A stretch of 64,000 bases of DNA from Paratinospora sagittata (lineage: Eukaryota; Streptophyta; Magnoliopsida; Ranunculales; Menispermaceae): the NCBI GenBank assembly GCA_035771175.1, contig CM069597.1:48056540-48120539 (forward strand), written 5' to 3'. The position numbers and the translations under genes were made by a program. The notes under the pieces were generated by a model. The model made no database searches, was not told where the DNA came from, and saw nothing but the letters and a program-made list of their open reading frames with translations. Shown here piece after piece: positions 49,732-61,662 of this stretch (its first letter is position 1; the number at the start of each line of letters is the position of its first letter).

Positions 49732-52700
49732 TTGCTAATGAACACGATGTACGTTCTTTGGCAAAAGTTGGAGACAATGTATGCGAGGACAACCGTACAG
49801 AATAAAGCTAATCTGATACGACGATTAGTCAATTTGAAGTATAAAGATGGAAGCAGCGTATCAGAACACATGAGTGAGTTCCAAGGCATTGTAGATCAAC
49901 TCAACTCTATGATGATGATCGTAGATGACGAGCTACAAGCGTTGTTGTTGCTGAGTTCTCTACCAAAAAGTTGGGACACTCTAGTTGTGTCAGTTAGTAA
50001 CTCAGCTCCTGGCGGCAAGCTTACCATGGATATGGTAAAAGACAGAATGCTGAACGAAGAGTCTCGACGAAAAGACAATGGTTATACTCCTGAAACTGAA
50101 GCACTTGTCATGGAAAAACAAGGCAAGCAAGAATGGAACGGAAGGAGTAAAACAGAAATCCTCGTAACCAAAGTCAGCAAAGAGGACGCTCAAAGTCCAG
50201 ATCGTGGCATGACAAGAAGTGTCATCATTGCGGCAAGCCTGGACACTTCATTCGAGAATGTCGAAAGTTAAAGGCGGAACGATCCAGAAATCAAGAAGCA
50301 GAAACCTGAACAAATGACACCGCAATTCTCACTGAAGAAGTCGTCATTGTTCGAGATGCTGATTATGTCAACCTTGCAAGTTAAGACTCTACATGGGTAG
50401 TTGACTCAGGTGCGTCCTACCATGTCACCTCACGACGAGATTTCTTCTCAGCCTACACTCAAGGTGATTTCGGACGAGTGAGGATGGAAAATGATGATGC
50501 ATCCAAAATTATCGGCATCGGTAATATTTATTTAGAAACTAACCTTGGATGCAGGTTACTCTTGAAAGATGTGAGGCATGTTCCTGATATCTGCCTCAAT
50601 TTGATATCCACCGGAATGCTTGATGATGATGGCTACAATAATAACTTTGATGAAGGAAAATGGAAGCTCACCAAAGGAAACTTGGTAGTAGCCAAAGGCA
50701 AGAAAGATACATCACTCTACATCACAGAAGCCAAACTGTGTAGAGAAGAAGTAAATACCATGAGGAAAGAAGTTCCCACCGAGTTATGGCATAAGCGGCT
50801 CGGCCACATGAGTGAAAAGGGTCTCAGAATTCTTTCCAAGAAGGAGCACTTGCCAGGAATGACAGGTACATCTTTACGTACTTGTGTTGATTGTATATTG
50901 GGTAAACAACATAGAGTTGCATTTCGTAGTTCCCCACCATCTAGAAAGGCAAATATTCTAGATTTAATACACACAAATGTCTGTACAATGAGTTGTAAGT
51001 CACTAAGAGGTGCTCATTATTTTGTGACTTTTATTGATGATCACTCTAGAAAAGTGTGGCCTTTGCTTTGAAAACTAAAGATCAAGTGCAGGAAATTTTC
51101 AAGAAATTTCATGTAAAAGTTGAGAGAGAAACTGGTAGACGTTTGAAGAGTGTAAGATCAGACAATGGCGGCGAGTATCACGGATCATTCGAGGAGTACT
51201 GCAGAAGTTTCGGCATCAGGCTGAAAAAATCGGTACCAAAGACACCTCAACACAACGGTGTCGCAGAGAGGATGAACAGAACCATTTGTGAAAGAATCAG
51301 ATGTATGCTCTCAAATGCAAAACTGCCAAACTCTTATTGGGGGGAGGCAATGAGGACATCAGTCGATTTAATCAACCTTTCTCCATCAGTTCCACTGAAC
51401 TACGACGTACCAGAAAAGGTTTGGACGGGGAAAGACGTTTCTTACAAACAGTTGAAAGTATTCGGCTGCAGAGCATTTGTTCACATCCCTAGAGACGAGA
51501 GGTCCAAGCTGGATGGAAAAGCGAAGCAGTGTATCTTTGTGGGATATTCCCATGAAGAATTCGGCTACAGACTTTGGGATCCTGTCAACAAAAAGATTGT
51601 CAGAAGCAGAGATGTGGTGTTTCTTGAAGATCAGACGATCGAGGATTTTCAGAAACCTGAGAAGCCACAATCAAAAGAACTTCCAGTTAATCTGGAACCA
51701 GTCTCTCCATCAACAAATTCAGATGACAAAGAAGCTGCACCAGATACTGATGATGATGTTCCACCAGCTCATAGTTCAGAACCAGAACAAGTTCCTGAAC
51801 AAGTCCAACCAGAAGCACAGCTAAGGAGATCCACGAGAGAGCAACAACCAAGTCAAAGATATTCTCCTAGCGACTATGTGATGCTCATTGACGGGGGAGA
51901 ACCAGAGAGCTATACCGAAGCTATCACTGACCAGCATAAGACTGAGTGGATGAAAGCCATGCAGGAAGAAATGAAATCTCTGCATGAGAACCACACATTT
52001 GACTTGGTGAAATTACCGCAGGGAAAGAAAGCCCTCAAGAACAAGTGGGTGTACAGGATCAAAAGCGAAGAAGGTAGCTCGCAACCTCGATACAAAGTAA
52101 GATTGGTTGTGAAAGGATTCGGACAGAAGAAAGGCGTTGACTTCGATGAAATCTTCTCACCGGTGGTAAAAATGTCTTCAATCCGAGTTGTTTTTGGCTT
52201 GGCAGCGAGTCTTAATCTAGAGATTGAACAACTTGATGTAAAAACCGCATTCTTACACGGTGATCTTGACGAGGAAATCTATATGGAACAGCCCGAAGGT
52301 TTCCAAGTCAAAAGAAAATAGAAGCCGGTATGCAGGCTAAAGAAGAGTCTGTACGGTTTGAAACAGGCACCGAGGCAGTGGTATAAAAAGTTCGACTCGT
52401 TCATGGAGCAAACGGAGTACAGCCGAACGACAGCTGATCACTGCGTCTTCATCAAGAAATTCTCTGATGGTGATTTTATTATTCTTTTGCTTCATGTTGA
52501 TGATATGTTAATTGTAGGCCAAGATATCGGCAAGATTAACAAGTTGAAGAAAGAGTTGAGCAAGTCTTTTGCAATGAAAGACTTAGGACCCGGAAAACAA
52601 ATCCTTGGCATGAAGATTGTTCGTGACAGGAAGAATAAGAGACTTTGGCTATCTCAAGAGAAGTATATTGAAAAAGTTTTAGAGCGGTTTAACATGAGCA

Positions 52701-53458
52701 AAGCTAAACCTGTTAGTTCTCCACTGGCAAGCCACTTCAAGCTTAATTCGAGCCAGTGTCCTTCAAGCGAGGAGGAGAAATCAGAGATACGCAAGGTGCC
52801 CTATGCATCGGTAGTTGACAGTCTAAGGTACGCTATGGTATGTACCAGACCAGACATTGCTCATGCTGTTGGTGTTGTGAGCCGATTTCTATCAAATCCT
52901 GGAACGGAACATTGGACAACAGTCAAATGGATACTCATGTATCTTAGAGGTACTTCCAGTTATTGTTTATGTTTTGGTAATGATAAATCTGTATTAGAAG
53001 GATTTACAGATTCAGATATGACTGGCGACGTGGATACGAGAAAGTCGATATCCGGGTACCTAATAACATTTGCAGGGGGAGCTGTCTCATGGCAATCACG
53101 ATTACAGAAGTGTATTGCCTTAAGTACCACAGAAGCATAGTACATTGCAATCACTGAAGGTTGTAAGGAGATCTTGTGGATGAAAAAGTTCTTACAAGAA
53201 TTGTATCAGAACCAAGAAAATTATGTTCTTTATTGCAACAGTCAGAGTGCAATTCACCTCAGCAAGAACTCAACCTTCCACTCAAGGTCCAAGCACATCG
53301 ACGTGAGATATCATTGGATTCATGATGTGCTGGAAAATAAACTACTGCAAGTTGAGAAGATCCACACTAATGACAACGGGGCAGATATGATGACGAAGTC
53401 CCTGACCAGAGAAAAGCTTGCTATCTGTAGAGATATTGCAGGTGTGGAGGAGCGCTGA
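49732..53458 (+). pseudogene. copia gag-pol, interrupted
   Basis: UBN2-type gag at about 49760-50150 (LVNLKYKDGSSVSEHMSEF). A CCHC zinc knuckle lies at 50220-50261 (CHHCGKPGHFIREC) and the protease motif DSGA at 50403-50414. GAG-pre-integrase (LWHKRLGHMS) and the integrase core (FVTFIDDHSRKVW, SDNGGEYHG, TPQHNGVAERMNR) span about 50780-51630. RT runs about 51950-52700 with KTAFLHGDLDEEIYMEQPEGF. Its active-site box is HVDD (52493-52504) instead of YVDD. RNase H follows with SRSKHIDVRYHWI and ADMMTKSL. Stops at 52319-52321 and 53138-53140 and frameshifts near 50270 and 51060 disrupt it, so it is inactive. Confidence 0.92.
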
Positions 53459-53483
53459 TCCACATGAGGTGGAGGAGGAGATT

Positions 53484-54081
53484 TGTTGGTCCACCTCATG
53501 GTGGCCAGCAAATAATCAACAACAAATAAAAAAAAAGAGGCTTTGGGCAGTCAACAAATTCAACTGCATGGGATGCATGGGGCGGCTGAATTTCACGTGG
53601 GCAGCAAGCAAGAATAACGTGGGCGCCGAACTTGCTGAAAAATAAAATTTCTTTAATTATGAAATTGCCCTTGTTTGAGCTCTATAAATAGAGCCTTAGT
53701 TTCATTCTTCAAAATCATCTGAGAGAGATCAAATATTGAAAGAGATCTAATTCTAGAGATCGAATAGGAGAGATCTAGAAAGCCTCAAAGAGAGTTTCTT
53801 TGAGAAGAAAAAGTGTGAGCTAATTTGTGAAGTTTTATCCACAAATTGAAGATACATAGATATTGTATATCTGTGAGAGATCCACCGAAAGGTGAAGTTT
53901 GTAATCCCATTATATTATAGTAGAAGTCTTTAAGCGGCCTACGGGTCCCGTGGTTTTTACCTCATCTTTTAGAGGGTTTTCCACGCTAAAATCTTTGGTG
54001 TTATTTTTGTTGTATTTTAGTTTGGGAATTTATCCTGGGATTGTGAAATTATTTCTTTACAACCATCGATTTTCCCAACCA
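53484..54081 (+). repeat. 3' LTR
   Basis: Starts TGTTGG after the purine-rich GAGGTGGAGGAGGAGA tract (53466-53481) and probably ends CCAACCA at 54081, giving 598 bp with near-inverted ends. The exact right end is inferred. Confidence 0.75.
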
Positions 54082-54091
54082 TCGACTTTCC

Positions 54092-54141
54092 TGAGTGATT
54101 TTTGTGCTGGAGATGCAAGGGAAACATTCTATTTGTCGTCA
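54092..54141 (+). repeat. right copy of the 50-bp flanking duplication
   Basis: Identical to 49245-49294; followed by TCTTCGCTTGAG, which continues the small reading frame. Confidence 0.95.
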
Positions 54142-54199
54142 TCTTCGCTTGAGCAATTAAACCAAGTTTTGCATCATGAATTGGACAAACTCTCATAAC

Positions 54200-54633
54200 C
54201 CTCAGTTACTTTTCTTGAGTTGTTGGGTTAGATGGTAAGAAAAATAGGATAAAATAGGTATTTGACACTAAAAGAGAAAAGTTCTCATTTTAGTCTCACA
54301 TTGCTTGTTGGAAAGAATGAAAGACTCTTATTCTCTATAAAAGTCCATCAACTTCTTATTCATCCTCATTCTCATAAGTCAAGTTTAAGAGTAGCTTGAC
54401 TTGTATATATATATGAGTTCTCCAAAAAAAAAGAAATATTATTTTTTAAAACTTATATAATCTAATATATTTTATTACTAATATAAGCTTAAATAATAGT
54501 TATTAAGCTTTAAAAAAAATTAAACTATTTAATAGGGGTCTAACCCGAGTGGCATCGGGTCCAACCGGTTACCACCTGACCTCAGCGGGTCGGGTCGGGT
54601 GGGTTAAGGAGCAAAAATCCGACCCGACCCGAC
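54200..54633. other. intergenic DNA
   Basis: No gene. It contains TCTCACATTGCTTGTTGG and TTCTCTATAAAAG segments of LTR-like character and a GGGTCGGGTCGGGT/CCCGACCCGAC inverted pair (54585-54632). Confidence 0.4.
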
Positions 54634-55005
54634 TTGATTTCACCTTTAGTCACAGGTATGGCCATTATCGCTCTGAGTGTTGCACAAATTTGAATAAATT
54701 ACATTGTGAGAAGTCTAACTTTGCAGAAAAAGAGGAAGGAGAAATTTTTCTTCTTATGGTGTGCCAAACAGAGGAAGGTTGCAGCACCCATATGTGTGGG
54801 GATAAATTTGCATTCTCTGACTTGGATTTGAGATATTGTAAAATTTGGTAATGATTCTACAGTATCTGTTATGGGAAATGGAACAGTTACAATCCAAACC
54901 AAAGGAAATTCTCATTCTATCTCTAATGTCCTGTTTGTACCAGATTTAAAAACTAATCTTTTTAGTGTCGGACAGCTTCAAGAAAAGGCTATGAGATCTC
55001 TATCA
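54634..55005 (+). pseudogene. copia gag/protease fragment
   Basis: Reads HRYGHYRSEC (zinc-knuckle remnant) and later STHMCGDKFAFSDLD, then after a frameshift VKFGNDSTVSVMGNGTV and SISNVLFVPDLKTNLFSVG. This is the protease region of a second copia lineage. The expected WYLDTG segment with the catalytic Asp is missing just before CSTHMCGD. No LTR or other domain adjoins it. Confidence 0.8.
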
Positions 55006-55134
55006 AGGATGCCATGTCAGGTCATTACCAGACCTGACTGCATGTTCCACATCTTTTTCTTTGCTTAGGATTCTCATAGAACCAAACATTTTGCCCCATC
55101 TTTATGTTACCACTTAAATGTGTAAGCTCAAGCT

Positions 55135-55575
55135 CTAGCAAATTGTCACTTTATTGTGGCAAACTCCCTCTTCACTATTGTCAAAGATAAAGCCCATAGG
55201 TCTAACCCTGAGTCTTGAGGAAAGGACTTTGGATAATATTTTGTAAAAACTTGTTACTAAGCTAATGGGTCTATAGTCCTTAAGGTGCCAAGAATCTTTC
55301 TTTTTTGGGATGAGGCAAATATAAGTTTCATTTGTTTCAATATTGACCACTCCGTTCATATGGAACTCATGCATCACCCTCATAATATCATGTTTGAGGA
55401 CATCCCATGATTTGTGATAGAAAGCCATTGAGAAACCATTGGGACCTGGAGCTTTATTCCCACTATAACTACTAACAACCTTGTAAACGTCATCATCTTC
55501 AGAAGGTCTTTCCAACCATTATGCATCATCGTTACTTATTTGGTTCCACTAAATACCATCAATTTCCCAATAATG
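55135..55575 (-). pseudogene. LINE reverse-transcriptase fragment
   Basis: The minus strand reads WLERPSEDDDVYKVV, NKAPGPNGFSMAFYHKSWD, CLIPKKKDSWHLKDYRPIS and LVTSFYKILSKVLSSRL, the N-terminal RT blocks of plant L1-type LINEs. Stops occur before WLERP. Sequence after SSRL no longer resembles RT, and no endonuclease or poly-A tail is present, so it is a broken internal piece. Confidence 0.88.
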
Positions 55576-55935
55576 ATTACTTGGTGATGTGTCGCGATCT
55601 CCTCTATAGGGTGACATCACGATTGACACAGAATACCATATACACCATACATAGATGTATATGATACCCTATCATCCCTCTTTCATTCCAAAATACACGA
55701 AAATCACTAATTATTTTTGGCAGAACCTCTCCATAAATATGAGGTTCCACATACACCTGATAATCCACAAAATATTCAAACTCATTTCTAAACCGTCCAC
55801 ATAAACATCGTAGTATCTCATCTCAACATATATATTAAAATCATATACATACATGATATCAAGATCATAATCCCATATATCTTCTCATATTATTCATAAT
55901 TTTATACATATCTTAGTGTTATATATATACATATA

Positions 55936-56158
55936 GGGCTCGTTTGGTGCGTGAGATTGGCTGGGATAAGACTTTTTTTAGTCTCAAGCCCATGTTTGGC
56001 TGCCGACCAGGATGGGATAAAAAATAATCTCATCCTTGTTTTTATCCCATTGTAATGGGTTTTGAATTTTTTTTTTTAAATTGTTTAATCTTATTCGATC
56101 CAATCCAATCTAATCCCATAAAAGTAATTATATCATATCCCGCACACCAAACGAGCCC
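55936..56158. mobile_element. MITE with terminal inverted repeats
   Basis: 223 bp. Ends are GGGCTCGTTTGGTGCG and its near complement (CACCAAACGAGCCC), with TIR similarity over about 20 bases. ATA flanks both sides (55933-55935, 56159-56161), a possible 3-bp target duplication. The terminus resembles PIF/Harbinger-type MITEs. No coding capacity. Confidence 0.75.
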
Positions 56159-56962
56159 ATAAAGTATAAAACATAAATCAAAGTTTCCAACTCATACATA
56201 CATCAAAATAGCAGATGACAAGTACAGATCAACCCTCTATAGCTGTGGCGACCCCGCACCCCGGACCACCAACCCCGCAGGGAATGGCATGCGGAATGTC
56301 GGGGCGGGACGCCCGGCGTAGGCATCTCCGACCACTCCTCAACTCCCGTGAGGTGGTTGAGACCCTACGAGCCTTATCTCAAACAACGACATAATATCAA
56401 AAGGTACTAAACAAAATTACCCACCGTATTAATCATCTAATACAAGAGATAGTCCATAAAAATGATCCATAAATAAAATCATAATCCCTACAGTCCATTA
56501 AAATTGACATACACATAAAGTCCAAAATTGTGGGTACAAATAAAAATCGTCATATGCCCACATGGTCTATCCAACAAGTCCCAACTCACCCATACTACAA
56601 TGTGGTAAGTATTATAATTACATAATCCAAAATATAATACTTCATAATTTAAAACACAATTCAATCAAAATGTCTCTCAACTCACATCGAGGCTTTGGAT
56701 TCTCTCGCAGGCAAGGCCCTCAAGATATAACTACTCCTTTGCCCTTATTCGGGACAGAAGGACCTGAAAGAGGAAAATGAGGGTGAGCCAACGGTGCCCA
56801 GTGAATAGAATTCAAATATGCTATCAATACTCATCAATAAATATCATGTATGCATGTCAATGTGTAGCATGATTAAAAGCTCATAACATATAGATATCAA
56901 GCATTTATAATAAGTTCAATGCAAGTAAAAGCTTATCAATTTGGATCCACATTCCACATGCA

Positions 56963-57076
56963 TTGGGTTACTAGTGCACGTCTATTTCACCGTACCGTTG
57001 ATCCCAATCATGTTTATTTTGGGTTACTAGTGCACGTCTATTTTACCGTACCGTTGACCCCAATCTCTTCCTTTCC
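56963..57076. repeat. 57-bp tandem duplication
   Basis: TGGGTTACTAGTGCACGTC recurs at 56963 and 57020, each followed by CCGTACCGTTGA(T/C)CCC. Confidence 0.85.
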
Positions 57077-58185
57077 TAAAACCCTCCTATGACAAAGTTA
57101 AGTCCCCCTATTAGCCAGATAGATGGGCCCAACCAAAGTCATAAGGTTTTCTCAAATCAATGCATCATTCAAAACATTAGAACACATTCATGCTTTCAAC
57201 ATACAATATATAAGTGATATGATGACATAAAAGATATAATCATAAATGAGATCTACTCACAACGAAGCCTCGCGAGAGTATTTAACCACACACGACCACC
57301 AAACCGAATCAACCCAATCAAGATCCTGAAACATACATCAATATCCTACTATACATCAATTTCTATGTTCAATCACATAGACATTACACATCAACCCTAA
57401 ATCAGTCCACATATAAACAATAAGCCTAAATCCCATCTAATCCCATCATTCAACTCAAATCACATGAGTTAGGCCTCTAATGCATAGTTTTCATACATAA
57501 ACCATTCTATTAATCAAAAATACTGATTTTCAATTCCTTAGGCATAAACATGCCCAAATTGGGTCACTTGATCACAAGTAGGCCTACCCCATGATATGGT
57601 CACAACCACCAAATCAGTAGCATAATCAACTCTAATCATGCTTAATTAAACATAAGTTGCATCAATTCAATGATTTTAGGCCAAGAGCATCAAAATCCCT
57701 AAAATATGAAACTTTCCATACTTAGGCCATGTTGCCGATTTACACTAGGTCACCATGTTCAGCCATGTATATCACTGATTTTGCATCATGGTTTCATCAA
57801 CAATGACAACTAGGTCAACATAGTTGATATGCAAGCTATTTGGAAAGGTCTAAGTTCTTATTCTCAATTTAGGTCTAATACAAGCAACCCTACAAATTCT
57901 TCATTTAGTATCCTGTTCAGATGTATCAATCTACCAACAGAGATATGTAATCACAAAATCAACCGTACAGATTGAATTATGTGAAGAAAAAAAACCTTCT
58001 GTCCAAATATCAGCCCAATCCAACGGTGGACCAAAAAGATAAGTATCTATGATGAACAAGTCTCTAATCAGACAATTTCTCCTTTCCTGCTGCAAATACT
58101 CAAACTCAGATGACTATATCACATAAAATACTAAACTAATAAACATCTCCACCATTAAGAATACATAAGTATCAGTAATAAACTA

Positions 58186-58536
58186 CATACCCAAATTTGA
58201 TATCCATCCAACGGTAGATTGAGGAGATCTATAAGTTTGAACGAAACGGCACGAGAAATCCAGACTTTTCGACCAGCTTTGTTTCAGAGGTTAGATCTCT
58301 CAGAGAAACTTCTAATCGAGATTCCGCAGTTCAGAATGCAGATATATCAGTTGTACACTACGTACCCAAATTTTATATCCATCCAACGGTAGATTAAAGA
58401 GATCGAGAAGTTTGAGCGAAACGGCGCAAGAAATCCAGACTTTCCGACCAGCTTTGTTTGAGAGGTTAGATCTCTTAGACGAAACCTCTGATCAAGATCT
58501 CCACCAACCAGAATGAATAACCATAAGCTAAGAACT
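58186..58536. repeat. 175-bp tandem duplication
   Basis: Two copies open (A/G)TACCCAAATTT and run through ATCCATCCAACGGTAGATT and GACCAGCTTTGTTT to the AGGTTAGATCTCT region. Confidence 0.85.
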
Positions 58537-58691
58537 TGCTGAAAAATTTTGAGCTCAATCTGACCCTTTATCCCAAAGAACCAGCTCTTTGATGAAAATG
58601 TCGCAGAAATCTTCCTTCTGCAACTCCCTCCTTCTTTCTCTTCTTCTTTCCTTTCTCTTCTTTTCTTTCTCTTCTTTTTTTTCCTTTCTCT

Positions 58692-58895
58692 CCACTCACC
58701 TCTTTCTAGCACTTCCTTGATTCCCTCCTCCACTCACCTCACTTTCTAGCACATTCTTGGATTCTCTCCTCCACTCACCTCATTTTCTAGCACATTCTTG
58801 GATTCTCTCATCCACTCACCTCATTTTCTAGCACACTCTTGGATTCTCTCCTCCACTCACCTCACTTTCTAGCACATTCTTGGATTAGAGAAGTG
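58692..58895. repeat. 41-bp minisatellite, about five copies
   Basis: CCACTCACCT starts at 58692, 58730, 58771, 58812 and 58853, each followed by TTTCTAGCACATTCTTGGATT or a close variant. The first unit is 38 bp. Confidence 0.92.
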
Positions 58896-59311
58896 GGCAT
58901 GAGGCACTTGTCCACTTTCATGCACCAACCTTCACATGTGTTGGTTTCATACTACCCATACCAACCACATGTATTTTAACCAATCTCATGCTTCCATGTA
59001 TATTAAATGTTCAATCCGTTTAATACACCAAGTTTTCATTCTCATTTATCCTTTTATTCAATCAATCTTAACCCATATCAATTCATGGTTTAATGGGCCC
59101 ATGCATAAATAATAACATATGCATTATACTTTAATTTAACATGACCCATATACAATTTATGATACACATATTTATATACATTATCAAGCATCAATTATAC
59201 AAACATTAAACAACCATCAAACAAACACCAAACATATCAAGGCAACACATAGAGTTTGGACAAAATGCAATTGGGTTATGGGCTAGATGAAATAATTTCC
59301 GGGGCGTCACA

Positions 59312-59870
59312 ATAGCCTTGCCCTTTCCCTTGTAGTCACCACCTATAATAAAAGGAGTTGGGTGAGCTACAACAAGCCCAGTGAGTAATCTATCAGTGGC
59401 ATTACATATGCATTCAAAATAAAACATGGCATGTAAAACAGTATAAACCATATGCAGGGAATACGTAAATATTAATACATGATTAAGATACTATTTGCGT
59501 CACTCTATACATATCATACAATGTATAAGGCAAATAAAATAAATCTTCACAATCAGGTACACGAGTGAGTTTGTATCCTTATCATGCATACATAAGGAGA
59601 ACCTAACTCATTTGACCTTCCACTCCGATCATTCCAAGGTCTCATCCAATTCTAGGAACTGCACCAATGTCATGAGTACTTTCTCTGTACCCATGCGAGT
59701 CTACGAACGTTGAGACGTATCCCAATTGAATTGATCACATATTTTTCTTACTTTAGTAAGTCTTAAGTATGTTCGTTGTTCAAAACAAAGTTTAATGCAT
59801 TCAATGCATAATGCAATCAATCATACTTTCATTTCATAAAACAAAGTTTAATGAATTTGATCATAAACTT
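59312..59870 (-). mobile_element. fragment of a second LTR-like sequence
   Basis: Contains, on the plus strand, GGGTGAGCTACAACAAGCC-CAGTGAG, matching in kind GGGTGAGCCAACGGTGCCCAGTGA at 56784 in the neighbouring block. It looks like the equivalent part of a related LTR family. Ends are not defined. Confidence 0.4.
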
Positions 59871-59879
59871 GCTTGACCC

Positions 59880-61662
59880 ATGGAGCATTAGCTCCCCCCC
59901 GTTGATTAACATTTTTAGGAGAATAAGATGGATTCGGGTGTTGTTGGGTAGATGGTTGTTGTGTGCAAAATCGCAAGTGCAGGGTGTCAAGTTATACTAT
60001 AAATCGATAAGTAGATCGGGTATCATCCTCTAGTATTGATAACTACACTAATTACCACGTTTTTAACCCAAACTTTATTTAGAAAATCAAATTCTATAGT
60101 TCAAGTGAATTAAAAGCAAGACAATTAAACATAATGAAACTAAACTAGCAATGCGATAGAAATAGATTGGAAATCAATGATATAATGGTCTAGAGGCTTA
60201 TCACCTCACTCTCAACTATGCTTTTATATATATTTACTATTAATTCGGTTCTTTTGTTTATAAATCAAAAATCCTAACGTTTCTAATTCCTTCTTTTGAA
60301 GCACCAACTAGAGCATATTATTGTCACCTTAGCTTTACTCTTTCGATGAAAACCTAAGATGACAATAACTCATTAAGTTCTGTGATTTTCACCTAATGAC
60401 TTCAAAGATTCTCGATCTCGTTTTGAGTCTCACGATAGCTTAGGTTATATTTTCTAAGTTCCAACCTAAGGTACCCTTTTTTGGAGCATCTACCTCAAGT
60501 CTATGATCATCTAATCCGTAATCAAGGGATCAAAAACATTACACCCAGAAAATATAAATAAAGTAGAAAACTTCATTACTAATAATCAACAATAAAACCT
60601 AAGACATAATATCAAGTTTGGATCAATCTGCCCTCTAGAAACATGATTTAGTTCATAACTAGAAACATAAAAACACTAAACAATAGTTTGAACATGAATA
60701 AAAACAATGAAAAATAAACTAGAATGGTGTAGAGAATCTTGAATAATCTTCAATCTTGATTTTCTTCTCCACTTCGCTCCAACTGTAATCCTTTTGTTCT
60801 CCACTCTCTCCTTTTGAAAACCCTTTCATAATGTTCTATTTATAATAAGGAGTCCATAGAAACAAACTACGTCCTATTCAGATCTAAATTGACCAAGTTA
60901 CAAGCAAAAAATCGAAATTAGCAACTTTCTAAAAGTCCGTCAAACCCCGACGCTGTGGTGCCCAGTTGCTGGTCCCTTGTTCTCTTTCTTCCACCACCCG
61001 GTGCCGTGGCGCCCATTGTGGTGTTGCGGCACCCATTCTCTTGTTTTTCTGAGTGTGTTTCTCTTGTGGACTTAGGCAATTTTTCACTCTTTTGGCTTAC
61101 ATGTTCTGTGTACTTGCATTTAAACTTCTTGTACCATGTTTCCATCATCCAAATCCATGTTCAACACATCTAAACACTTACAAAACAAACCAAACAAATT
61201 AGTAACACACTTATATAATCAAATCAATCAACTTATAAATTTCGAAACCGAAATAAAGCAACATAAAGCAAAATGTGTCTAAACTAACAAATGGATTAAA
61301 ACTAACATAAACCAACCAAACTAATGATTAAAACATCCTAAAACTCATCTAAAACCTACTCTAAAACACATCTAAATGTCAACTTATCAATGACCACCAC
61401 ACTTCCAAGCTCGTGTAGGGCTTCACCTTTTTGTATATCGGGTTAGGTTAGATGACCCAATTATTTTGATATATTTTGTTAGGGAGGGCGTGCCCTCTTT
61501 TTAATGGTCGTGTGGGGCCTCTTTTGTATTGAACTGTTATAATTAATGGAATTAAATATTTGGGTTCAGTTGTATTTTATTTTCTCTCTCACCGTCACAC
61601 CTCACTGCCCGACAAGGTTTAGTTGTTGAAAACGCCACACGTGGCAGGATGTGACAAGTGTT
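59880..61662. other. unclassified repeat-like intergenic DNA
   Basis: Includes CAAAATCGCAAGTGCAGG and ATAAGTAGATCGGGTATC (59968-60021), phrases familiar from dispersed plant repeats, and a GC-rich stretch at about 60945-61035 with repeated GTGG(T/C)GCCC. No gene is recognised. Confidence 0.35.

Larger units (their letters stand above)
49295..54091 (+). mobile_element. Tnt1-like Ty1/copia element, 5'-truncated LTR, flanked by 50-bp duplications
   Basis: A 4.8-kb element in order gag, protease, integrase, RT, RNase H. The left LTR lacks its first 178 bases; the primer-binding site and gag start are also missing. The right LTR is full length. It is followed by ten extra bases (54082-54091), then the right copy of the 50-bp flank. 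The coding text resembles the Tnt1 group. LTRs are very similar over their shared 400 bases. Confidence 0.88.
49244..54199 (+). pseudogene. small ORF interrupted by a copia element
   Basis: An ATG at 49244 opens MSDFCAGDARETFYLSS. The frame is then cut by the retroelement at 49295. The same 50 bases recur at 54092-54141, and from there the frame continues SSLEQLNQVLHHE to a stop at 54197-54199. Across the element the frame would be 35 codons. I do not recognise the peptide and cannot say it was ever a gene; it may be the end of a longer spliced one. Confidence 0.3.
55588..59311 (-). mobile_element. long LTR-like block (gypsy type, solo or rearranged)
   Basis: On the minus strand it opens TGTGACGCCCCGGAAAT (59311) and ends GATCGCGACACA (55588), ends usual for plant gypsy LTRs. 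It contains a 57-bp duplication, a 175-bp duplication, a 41-bp minisatellite and a nested TIR element. There is no primer-binding site or pol beside it. The flanks TCACC and GCTAT (minus strand) do not match, so a clean solo LTR with target duplication is not supported. Confidence 0.5.

Noticed and set aside
58347..58733. 128-codon Arg/Glu/Lys-rich minus ORF
   Set aside because: It comes from the TTCTTTCTC-rich tract and the 175-bp duplication; no domain.
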